Shown here: piece after piece, positions 36,714 to 44,875 of the stretch | Layout of the letters: the number at the start of each line of letters is the position of its first letter | Position numbering within the stretch: position 1 is the stretch's first letter | Assembly (NCBI GenBank): GCA_003509845.1 | Contig: DOMR01000275.1 | Span: 10,473-66,060 of the forward strand | Reading direction: 5' to 3' | Origin: Chitinophagaceae bacterium | GTDB lineage: Bacteria; Bacteroidota; Bacteroidia; Chitinophagales; Chitinophagaceae | DNA: 55,588 bases | Notes under the pieces: model-generated | The model's input: the letters and a program-made list of their open reading frames with translations, nothing else | Database searches by the model: none | What the model was told of the DNA's origin: nothing | Position numbers and translations under genes: made by a program

Positions 36714-38750
36714 TTATCTAGTAACACGTAATGTCCCCCTCATTAAAACATAATGTCCTGGGAAAGTACAAACGTAAGTGTAGTCTCCTGCTTCGGCGGG
36801 TGCTATGAAATAAATAGTATCCGATTCTTTTGGACGTAGTATGCGCGTATGAAATAAAATATCATTGCTTTTTGGTATATAATTTAAACGTTCCCCATTT
36901 AATCCCATATTGGCAGCTAATAAACCTACTTGGTCTGCAGTGCCTGGTTTAGTAATGACAAGATTATGAAGCATGTCATCATTGTTTTTAAATGTTATTT
37001 TTATTTTCGTTCCTGCTTTCACAGAAATAGTTTCAATGTCATATTTTAACCCAGGCTTTGTTCCAATAACGAAACTGCGGTCAGGGCCTGTTGTCCATTC
37101 TTTTGGTTGACTAGAAGTATTCTTTGCTATTGGTTTTGAAGGCATCTTCATATCGGCCATCACATGTTGTTGCATTGGTACAGGGATCGTTACTTTATTT
37201 TGTTCTGTAATAAGTAGCTTGTCATTATCCGGCAATTTGTTCACCGTATAATATCCATAGTTATGTAGTAGCTCAATAGCCGAGTCGGCAGACCTGATTC
37301 CTTCAGCTCTTATTTCATGTATATAACCTAGCTTCATGCTATCCAGTACCAACCGCACTTTTAAATGATCAGGTGATACTTCAATCGCTTTAATATTTCT
37401 GACAGCTTGGTTAATTACAGGGCTTCCATAATTATGATGGTATTGGTAAGTGAACGTTGAAAAATTCCAAGAAGCAGGATTGCGTGCAGTTTTTACATCA
37501 ACAGGTTGGGTAAAGCTTACTTCAAATCCGTCAGATTGCACCTCTACTTTTTGCATTTCAAATGGCATTTTACCATTCCAAACCATTTGCTGTAAACCAA
37601 ACATCATATTTCCTGTGGAACCCCATCCTCTTGAAGTCATTCCCACAAACATACTTCCATCAGATCCCCAGTTCATCCGAAGAATACCCGAAGAAAATCC
37701 CTCACGAAATGGAAATACCACCCCTTGGTAAACACCTTTTATTTTTTCAAGATATACGCGCATAATTTTACTCTGTCCTTGGTCACCTACAAATAATTGA
37801 CCTTCAAAAGGTCCCATCGATGCCTTGGCGTCATAGTTCAAAATACCAGATGTTGATACGCCCAGTATGGTATGTGGAAACCAGACAGAAGGCGTTTTTA
37901 ACCCAGGTACTCTTTTAGCCACTTCATATTTTGGTTCATGTGTATCTGGAATATCCGCTGTTCGTAATTTTACTGGAGACCCAGGTAAACCGGCCCATAC
38001 TAGCCCAGCTGTGTTACCCATAAAGTCCCCTTTTTCAGCATGTGTTATACTTCCTGAACCTACCCAGTCACCCTGGTTTTCGGAATAAAAAATATCACCA
38101 CTGCTGTTCGTGCTTAAGCCTGCAGGCGAACGCAATCCTGTTACAAAGGGCTCCATCTTTCCGTCTTCTGTAATCTTTAACATCCATCCATGCCACTTTG
38201 ATAAGCTTACACCACCATCCACCCATGCCACGTTTAAATTAACGACCATTTTACCCTCCTTGTCTAAAATTGGACCATACGCGTATTCATGATAATTTCC
38301 AGAGAGGGGCCAGGAATAAACTGTTTTATATTCATCGGCTTCACCATCATTATCTAAGTCACGAAGTCTGGTGAGCTCTGCTCTTTGTGTGAGATACAGA
38401 TCGCCTTTGATATAATTTAAACCAAGTATTTCATGTAAACCTTGGGCATACAATTTATAATTAGGAGTCGTTCCATTTTTCATGTATGGATTGGAAATAA
38501 TCCAAACTTCACCACGACGGGTGGAAACAGCCAGTTTATCATTGGGTAAAAATGCCATGCCGCCTACTTCCAAGGATACATTTTCTGGTATAGGCACCGT
38601 TTTTATTATAAAAAAGCTATCTTCCTTTTGTGCTTGAATGGATTTATTAGATTTGTTTTGCGCTTCACTAATGAATGAGCTCAAAAGTAAAAAGATGCAA
38701 AAAATTTGCATTATTAAAGTAGATCGATTATTTTTTAAAAGTAGTTTCAT
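36714..38750 (-). CDS. Secreted beta-propeller (glucose/sorbosone dehydrogenase-like) protein fused to C-terminal type 1 copper (cupredoxin) domain
   Basis: 678 residues from the ATG at 38750 (an in-frame TTG at 38768 overlaps the upstream gene). Signal peptide ends near FISEAQ. Residues about 50-400 form a propeller of the kind called membrane-bound dehydrogenase in PVC bacteria, with a calcium-type loop RDLDNDGEADEY and LSGNYHEYAYGP. A linker beta domain follows. The last ~120 residues are an azurin/auracyanin-like cupredoxin with copper ligands His about 595 (MLHNLV), Cys about 661, His about 666 and Met about 670 (VCTFPGHYVLM). This suggests a periplasmic oxidoreductase that passes electrons through its own copper centre. 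It starts 11 bp after the DUF1080 gene, hinting at a joint oxidation/cleavage role. The redox cofactor of the propeller is not evident. Confidence 0.8.
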   Translation of the reverse strand: MKLLLKNNRSTLIMQIFCIFLLLSSFISEAQNKSNKSIQAQKEDSFFIIKTVPIPENVSLEVGGMAFLPNDKLAVSTRRGEVWIISNPYMKNGTTPNYKLYAQGLHEILGLNYIKGDLYLTQRAELTRLRDLDNDGEADEYKTVYSWPLSGNYHEYAYGPILDKEGKMVVNLNVAWVDGGVSLSKWHGWMLKITEDGKMEPFVTGLRSPAGLSTNSSGDIFYSENQGDWVGSGSITHAEKGDFMGNTAGLVWAGLPGSPVKLRTADIPDTHEPKYEVAKRVPGLKTPSVWFPHTILGVSTSGILNYDAKASMGPFEGQLFVGDQGQSKIMRVYLEKIKGVYQGVVFPFREGFSSGILRMNWGSDGSMFVGMTSRGWGSTGNMMFGLQQMVWNGKMPFEMQKVEVQSDGFEVSFTQPVDVKTARNPASWNFSTFTYQYHHNYGSPVINQAVRNIKAIEVSPDHLKVRLVLDSMKLGYIHEIRAEGIRSADSAIELLHNYGYYTVNKLPDNDKLLITEQNKVTIPVPMQQHVMADMKMPSKPIAKNTSSQPKEWTTGPDRSFVIGTKPGLKYDIETISVKAGTKIKITFKNNDDMLHNLVITKPGTADQVGLLAANMGLNGERLNYIPKSNDILFHTRILRPKESDTIYFIAPAEAGDYTYVCTFPGHYVLMRGTLRVTR

Positions 38751-38761
38751 TTTTAATATTA

Positions 38762-40180
38762 TTACCAAGTGATTGAATAGGAGTAAGTACTAACATCAGC
38801 AGGGATTGCAACAATTAGTTCCTTTCCCAATGTTGATTTTCTTATAATTGGTTGCTGGCTGTTATCTAGGGTAATGTAAAAACTTTTATTCCCAATAGCA
38901 TATAACCCATTGCCTAAAGATGCTATTTCATCAGCTGCAGCCAATCGAAGATATAAACCTTTTGGAGCGTCCGTTATTTTTAATTGCCTTACCAGCGAAG
39001 TTGGTTCCGTTGCAGATATTTTATCGGAAACACTAATACCATTGAATGAATATTGAAAAGAAGGAAATCTATTCGCATCTAAGGTGTATCCCTTATTTTG
39101 AAAATCGTCAAAGGCTACCGAATCCGGCCATGCTTGATCAGGGTTTCCAAGTAATGCCAATGCGGGTGCATCTGATAAAACAATCACGGCTCCCAAAGGT
39201 TTCGCCAATTGCGGTTCCCCTCTTTGACGCCACATTTGTGTTACATCCAAAAATTCGCCACGCCAAATTTGGAATAACGCACCCTGCTTCAAATCATATG
39301 AATAATTTAATTGGTTTGGATGACCTACTGAAATTACATGGGTAAGTTTTTTTTGTCCATAATTTAAAAAACTACGCAGTAAGTAAGGTTTTCCTTCCGC
39401 ATTTACAAGGATAGGGTTGATGGCATTTTCATTCTTAATGGATTTTTCCGGAGTAGCGAAACGGATATTTCGGAAAGCAATATTTCCATGATCACCCTGC
39501 AACATCAAGGGGCCGGTGGGTTGCTCATCTTCGAGTAAAGAGGACCTTGTAGGTCCAGTAACACTTACCTGTGTTTGAACTAAAGTGCCATTTAAATAGA
39601 CTTGTTCAAAAACTGCATTGGAAATTTTATTTCCTTTCTCATCAAATTTAGGCGCTCGGAAAATTATTTTTAAATGTTGCCATAAACCAGGTGCCTTGGC
39701 CACATTCATTAAAGGGGCAATGCCTTCAAAACCTTCATTGTTTTTTCCACGGCTATCATCCCAGCGTTGATAAATACCTCCGCAATCATCAAAACTTGGT
39801 TTAAGTTTTGTCCAGCTATCAAATAACTGAACCTCATAACGGCCTTGTAAGTAAACACCGGAGTTGGAATTTTTTGACATCATGAAATCAAGTTCCAAAA
39901 CAAGATCTCCAAAGCTTTGCTTTGTAATTAAATGTGAACGGTTGCCCGGGGAAACGTTATTCACCACTGCTCCAGTGCCACTGATGGATTGTATATCGCC
40001 TTTCTTGGTAAAATCAGCTAACGCATCTGAAGAAATAGTCCAGTTTTTTCCAGCTTGCTGAAAAGCATCCAAGTTGGTCAAACTGATATCTGAAAATGCT
40101 TTAGGAAGTTGACAGAAAGTTGGCAACGCATAAAAAATACCCAAAAATAAAATTGGGACAAATCGATTGATTTTTATCAT
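38762..40180 (-). CDS. DUF1080 / 3-keto-glycoside hydrolase-like secreted protein
   Basis: 472 residues with a signal peptide (about 1-23, ending TFCQ). Residues about 45-250 are a DUF1080 (3-keto-disaccharide hydrolase) jelly roll: LITKQSFGDLVLELDFMMSK, NSGVYLQGRYEVQLFDSW, GPLMLQGDHGNIAFRNIRF. The last ~220 residues form a separate beta-rich domain (LRSFLNYGQKKLTHVISVG, LFQIWRGEFLDVTQMWRQRG) that I recall next to DUF1080 or cytochrome-type proteins but cannot name. Known DUF1080 members cleave 3-keto-glycosides by elimination after a dehydrogenase oxidises C3. The next gene encodes such a candidate dehydrogenase with a copper domain. Confidence 0.8.
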   Translation of the reverse strand: MIKINRFVPILFLGIFYALPTFCQLPKAFSDISLTNLDAFQQAGKNWTISSDALADFTKKGDIQSISGTGAVVNNVSPGNRSHLITKQSFGDLVLELDFMMSKNSNSGVYLQGRYEVQLFDSWTKLKPSFDDCGGIYQRWDDSRGKNNEGFEGIAPLMNVAKAPGLWQHLKIIFRAPKFDEKGNKISNAVFEQVYLNGTLVQTQVSVTGPTRSSLLEDEQPTGPLMLQGDHGNIAFRNIRFATPEKSIKNENAINPILVNAEGKPYLLRSFLNYGQKKLTHVISVGHPNQLNYSYDLKQGALFQIWRGEFLDVTQMWRQRGEPQLAKPLGAVIVLSDAPALALLGNPDQAWPDSVAFDDFQNKGYTLDANRFPSFQYSFNGISVSDKISATEPTSLVRQLKITDAPKGLYLRLAAADEIASLGNGLYAIGNKSFYITLDNSQQPIIRKSTLGKELIVAIPADVSTYSYSITW

Positions 40181-40310
40181 AGTGGTTTTATTTGTAGTTA
40201 ATAGTATTAATCATTATTAGGAATTATAAATTTCATATTTTATTATATAAAAAAATCAACGTAACACCAGTGCCTTGGTAACAATTAAAACAACCGAATG
40301 ACCAATTATA

Positions 40311-41864
40311 TTACAACCCCCATTTTCCATTTTTTAAACCCTCTAATGGTATATAATTTAGCTTCTGAATTGTACCGTTTTCCAATAACTTATACCCTTT
40401 AGGTACATTTGTACTCCAGGTAAGATTTGGAACTTGTAATAATAATTCTGCTCTTAACTCGATGATCAATTGGTGGTTGCTAGCCTTGTACGCGATATTA
40501 TCCCATTCGTTGTCATCAACTTGATGATCATAAAGTTCTTCTAGGCCACTAGGGGGATAATAAATATAACGATATCTTTTAGTCCGAATCGTATATGCAT
40601 CATAAGCTTTGTCATTAATTGAATCTTTTATTTCATAAGTAGCAAGAACGGGTTTATGATTAAATGATTTATTTTTTAACATAGGTACCAGACTCTCACC
40701 ATCGTTATAAATTGGCAGCTTTTCTCCAATAAGTTCAGCTAAGGTTGGAAAAATATCAATTGCACTAACTGGAACATTAGTAGATGACCCTGCCTTGGTG
40801 ATACCAGGTGCCATAAAAAATAAAGGAGCACGTAAAGATCTTTCCCAAAGTGTAAACTTTTCCCAATTTTCTTTTTCTCCCATGTGCATGCCATGATCAG
40901 ACCATAATACAATAATGGTATTATCTTTATAACTTGATTTTTCAAAACCATCTAAAAGCCTTCCTAGCATGGCATCTGTAAATGATATAGTTGCCATGTA
41001 TGCCTGAATTACTTTTTTTGTTTGTTTGTTGTCGACTATAAATTTATCTAATGGTCTTCTGCCGTGAATCCAAGCATCAGCAAGATCATCTTTCTTCATT
41101 ACAACATCTTGAATTGAATCAAGTGGATAAAGATCAAAATACTTTTGTGGCACTTCCCATGGATCATGCGGTTTGGTTAACCCTACCGCTAAGAATAGCG
41201 GTTTATCATGCTTTTGGGATAACTCATAATTTGCCCAATCCACTATCTGGTAATCTGCCATATATTTATCATCCAAAGGAATCGCCCCCCAAGAGAAATA
41301 ATCAGGCTGTGGAATTTCCGTAATATTTTTAACAGTTATACTATCTAAAGGAGCCCTTACCTGAAAAGGAATAGGGACTTGGACACTTGGGAAATAAAAA
41401 TCCCATCCAAAATCTTCTGATTGATTACTCATAACCCTAGGTGGCGCAAGGGTATGATAAATTTTTCCACCAGCGAGTGTTTTATAACCTCTTGCTTTAA
41501 AAAATTGTTCAATCGTTTCCACTTTTTCAAGCTTAGGAACTTTTCTCCATTCTGGATTTCTCCAGCCAGTTACGCCAGAATTGACCGGGTGCACCCCTGT
41601 CATAATAGCTAATCTCGAAGGGGCACAGGCAGGTGCTGGAACATTGGAATTCAAAAACGACATAGACATATCTGCTAAGCGTTTAAAATTGGGTGTTTTT
41701 ATTCCACGCCTACCAGCCCATGAATTTGTATTAATCCAATCATTCAAATCATCAATAGAAATAAATAATACATTTGGTTTTTTACTTTTAGCAAAGGAAG
41801 CAACTTGGGAGTTACTTGAAATTGAAAAACAAAAAAAGTATATGAGTAAACAAATATTTTTCAT
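40311..41864 (-). CDS. Secreted sulfatase, iduronate-2-sulfatase-like (S1_7-like, CAPSR)
   Basis: 517 residues with a signal peptide (about 1-20, ending SSNSQ). The formylglycine motif is C80-A-P-S-R. The start of the domain, VLFISIDDLNDW, and the central LFLAVGLTKPHDPWEVP are the S1_7 pattern; the metal site is LWSDHGMHMGEKENWEKFTLWE, close to iduronate-2-sulfatase. S1_7 includes 2-O-sulfatases of iduronate and of other sugars such as rhamnose or xylose in algal polymers, so an uronic acid in the substrate is possible but not shown. It lies 130 bp upstream of the DUF1080 gene; that gap may contain a promoter. Confidence 0.93.
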   Translation of the reverse strand: MKNICLLIYFFCFSISSNSQVASFAKSKKPNVLFISIDDLNDWINTNSWAGRRGIKTPNFKRLADMSMSFLNSNVPAPACAPSRLAIMTGVHPVNSGVTGWRNPEWRKVPKLEKVETIEQFFKARGYKTLAGGKIYHTLAPPRVMSNQSEDFGWDFYFPSVQVPIPFQVRAPLDSITVKNITEIPQPDYFSWGAIPLDDKYMADYQIVDWANYELSQKHDKPLFLAVGLTKPHDPWEVPQKYFDLYPLDSIQDVVMKKDDLADAWIHGRRPLDKFIVDNKQTKKVIQAYMATISFTDAMLGRLLDGFEKSSYKDNTIIVLWSDHGMHMGEKENWEKFTLWERSLRAPLFFMAPGITKAGSSTNVPVSAIDIFPTLAELIGEKLPIYNDGESLVPMLKNKSFNHKPVLATYEIKDSINDKAYDAYTIRTKRYRYIYYPPSGLEELYDHQVDDNEWDNIAYKASNHQLIIELRAELLLQVPNLTWSTNVPKGYKLLENGTIQKLNYIPLEGLKNGKWGL

Positions 41865-41934
41865 AATGATAATGTACTACTTTATATTTTTTAAAAAATT
41901 ATTTATTGAAAAATTTTAATGAAAGTTTAATTAT

Positions 41935-43509
41935 TTAGTTTTTCGATCCTGTAATGGCATCAACTGAAAGTGGTTTTGGTAATACTTTTCTTGGAATTTT
42001 TTCATCCCGCATAGCTGAATTATATAGGAAGGCAGCCATTATGGTAGCAGATTGTTTTAGATCATCTGGCATCAAGTGGTCATAGCTGTCCATATTACTG
42101 TGTTGGGTAATTATTCGATCCTGAACAAATTGGAAACCAGGTAATCCTATAGCATCAAAAGATATATGATCCGTACTGCCGGTATTTTGAATAGTAATGG
42201 TTTTAGCCCTAAGGTCATTGAATGGCTCAAACCAAGTTTTAAAAATAGAACGTGCCGCTTCATTTCCTTGCAAATGAATCCCAAGAATTTTTCCAGTACC
42301 ATAGTCTAAATTGTAGTAGGCAGAAAATTTATCATGCGCGGGTAATAACTTCATCGTTGCCGGATCACCGAAATTTTTCTTTATATAGCCTCTTGATCCT
42401 AATAAGCCTTGTTCTTCTCCACTCCACAAAGCAATACGTATGGTTCTTTTATTTTTTATCCCAATGGCTTTTAAAATTCGAACCGCTTCCATCATAACAG
42501 AAACACCTGCTGCATTATCAGTAGCACCGTTCGCTGCAGGCCAAGAGTCAAGATGAGCTCCTAGCATTACTATTTCTTCTTTTAAATTTTTGTCCGTCCC
42601 AGGTATTTCAGCGATTACATTATACCCCTTTGTATCCGTTGTTTGAAATTTTGTTTTTACGTCAACCTCCATCTTTACAGGAGTTTTATTTCTCAATAAA
42701 CGAACAATCATATTATAATCTTCAAGTCCTATGGCAATGTCCAAAAAGTTATCAGGGTCCGAAATTTTGTAAGGACCCGCTTGTAATACAAAAACAGTGC
42801 CCGCATTGTTTTCTGAAGCAGAACTTAAAATTGCAATGGCTCCTTCATTTATAGCCATTTTTTTTAGTGCAAGTAGTGCGTTTCTTGGTAGCCCATTTTG
42901 TACATTATTTCTAATACTTCTTCTGCGCATCGCAGCCGTATCTTCAGCTTCAGTTACTTCACTCAATTTTTGTAATTCCTCATCAGTTCGACGAACAGCC
43001 GCTGGCTTATAACTTTGTTCAAAATTGATTAAATAATCCAGCATTAAAACCTTGCCTTTAAGTTTACCACGATAAGCCTCTAATTCAGCAGTATCTTTTG
43101 CAGAGATCAAAAGTACTTCTCCACTTTGTGGACCATTTGATCCTGCGGACCAAGTTTTAGGATAAGCAATAAGTGATCTATACCAAGGAGTAGTCATAGA
43201 CACATAAGATTTTTCTAATTCCCATCCTTTTCCAAAATCACCCCAAGGGTCCAATCTGGAATTGACCAAACCCCATTGGGTAAATTGATTGATAGCGTAA
43301 TTTGCCGCACGCATAAATCCAGGGGAATTAGTAACCCTTGGACCACTTACTTCAGTAATATTAAATGCGATATCCATTACTTTAGAATTTAGTAGCCCTT
43401 CATTTCGGATTTTTGCCATTACATCTTGATCAACACTTTCGGTTTGTGCAATTAATACAATAGGAAATACAAATAAAAATACCAAAGAATAAAATTTAAT
43501 ACACTTCAT
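41935..43509 (-). CDS. M28 family zinc peptidase with PA domain, secreted
   Basis: 524 residues with a signal peptide (about 1-21, ending VLIAQ). A PA domain is inserted around 130-270 (LISAKDTAELEAYRGKLKGK). The zinc site is complete: His in LGAHLDSW, Asp in NGATDNAAG, Glu-Glu in SGEEQGLLGS, Asp in YYNLDYGTG, and His in TQHSNMDSYDHL. The family contains aminopeptidases and glutamate carboxypeptidase-like enzymes. It starts 13 bp after the class V aminotransferase gene, so the two are co-expressed. Its presence in a sulfatase PUL recalls the DPP IV gene in the other operon and suggests peptide-linked substrate, or simple peptide scavenging. Confidence 0.93.
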   Translation of the reverse strand: MKCIKFYSLVFLFVFPIVLIAQTESVDQDVMAKIRNEGLLNSKVMDIAFNITEVSGPRVTNSPGFMRAANYAINQFTQWGLVNSRLDPWGDFGKGWELEKSYVSMTTPWYRSLIAYPKTWSAGSNGPQSGEVLLISAKDTAELEAYRGKLKGKVLMLDYLINFEQSYKPAAVRRTDEELQKLSEVTEAEDTAAMRRRSIRNNVQNGLPRNALLALKKMAINEGAIAILSSASENNAGTVFVLQAGPYKISDPDNFLDIAIGLEDYNMIVRLLRNKTPVKMEVDVKTKFQTTDTKGYNVIAEIPGTDKNLKEEIVMLGAHLDSWPAANGATDNAAGVSVMMEAVRILKAIGIKNKRTIRIALWSGEEQGLLGSRGYIKKNFGDPATMKLLPAHDKFSAYYNLDYGTGKILGIHLQGNEAARSIFKTWFEPFNDLRAKTITIQNTGSTDHISFDAIGLPGFQFVQDRIITQHSNMDSYDHLMPDDLKQSATIMAAFLYNSAMRDEKIPRKVLPKPLSVDAITGSKN

Positions 43510-43522
43510 GTCAATTAATTTT

Positions 43523-44785
43523 TTATGATTGTAATTCCTTTAAAGCATTTACAAATACATCGAGCTCGGCTGTACTTGTATAAACGTTAGGGGTTATTCG
43601 GCATCCAACTGCTCCAGAACCATCAATTTTAGCAGTAAATATTTTATACTTAGTAAATAATGTATCAGCCATATCCGCTGGCTTCATTCCCTTTATCCCA
43701 ACATTAGCAATACCACAAACACGCGCCGGATCGGCAGGCGTATTTATAATGATATTCGGAATATCCCGAACTTTTGAGGTCCAGTAATTTTGTAAAAATC
43801 TTAACCGCTCTTCTTTTCTTTCTCCACCTAAAATATTGTAGAAATCAATTGCTGCACCAATAGCAAGATGTGTGTGTGCTGGGTGTGTTCCAGTGTGGCC
43901 AAGGCGTGTAATATCATCTATGTTTTTTTCTCCTGCAGCCAAAAGTGGCCAAACCTTTCCAATATTTTTTTTATTCACGTATAATATTCCGCAACCTAAA
44001 GGAACACTCATCCATTTATGAAGACTACTCCCGAAATAATCGCAATCAAGATCTGCAATAGAGAATTTAAAATGCGCAAATGAATGAGCGCCATCCACCA
44101 TTACCTGAACACCTCTCTTATGTGCCATATCACATATTTTTCGGATTGGTAAAATTTGTCCTGTAATATTAATCATGTGCGAAACCATAAGAAGTTTCGT
44201 TTTATCTGTGATTGCAGATGCATAAACATTAACAATGTCATCATCTGATTTAGGAATATTCGGAACTGATACCACTTTATTTATTACACCATACCTTTTT
44301 GAAACCTGATTAAACATAGCACGCATTGTTCCATAATCTTGTTCAGCCATGATAGCTTCATCACCTGGCTTCCAATCAAATCCGCTAATAACCAAGTCAA
44401 GCGATTCTGTTGTATTTCGAGTAATGATAAGCTCATCCGCTTCACAGCCAGCTATTTCGGCAAGTTTCGCAGCCATGGCACGATTGGTTTTAACCTGAAA
44501 ATTTCGCATATAATAGGAGCCATGGTAATTGACCTCCCTTACATGCCCAATAAATTTTTCCAATACTTGTTCTGGAACAAAATTATAATACCCGTTTTCA
44601 AGATTAATATAATCTGGTTTTAGTTTATAACCTTCTCGAATAGTAGTCCAGAAATCCTCATCTCCTGCTAATTCTTTTAAAGGCACAGAAGCATATTTTT
44701 TAACAACTTGTGCTATGCCGTCAAAACTTAGCATTGCTCCTAGACTACCGAAGGTTGCATTTTTTAAAAAAGTTCGCTTATTCAT
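43523..44785 (-). CDS. Class V (isopenicillin-N epimerase-like) PLP-dependent enzyme with Tat-like leader
   Basis: 420 residues. The PLP lysine is Lys257 in GSSLHKWMSVPLGCG, and the PLP-ring Asp231 is in MVDGAHSF, as in cysteine-desulfurase/isopenicillin-N epimerase folds. The N-terminus NKRTFLKNATFGSLGAML looks like a Tat signal with Lys-Arg in place of Arg-Arg, followed by a hydrophobic stretch, so the protein may be exported folded with its cofactor. Substrate unknown: a desulfurase, epimerase or lyase on an amino acid are all possible. It is 13 bp upstream of the M28 peptidase gene. Confidence 0.88.
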   Translation of the reverse strand: MNKRTFLKNATFGSLGAMLSFDGIAQVVKKYASVPLKELAGDEDFWTTIREGYKLKPDYINLENGYYNFVPEQVLEKFIGHVREVNYHGSYYMRNFQVKTNRAMAAKLAEIAGCEADELIITRNTTESLDLVISGFDWKPGDEAIMAEQDYGTMRAMFNQVSKRYGVINKVVSVPNIPKSDDDIVNVYASAITDKTKLLMVSHMINITGQILPIRKICDMAHKRGVQVMVDGAHSFAHFKFSIADLDCDYFGSSLHKWMSVPLGCGILYVNKKNIGKVWPLLAAGEKNIDDITRLGHTGTHPAHTHLAIGAAIDFYNILGGERKEERLRFLQNYWTSKVRDIPNIIINTPADPARVCGIANVGIKGMKPADMADTLFTKYKIFTAKIDGSGAVGCRITPNVYTSTAELDVFVNALKELQS

Positions 44786-44875
44786 ATTGTTATTTCTTTT
44801 TACATTAATATATAATTCAAAAAAGTATAATTGGTAAAGTTCTTCATCTCAAAAAAAATTTAAATATTCAAATTA

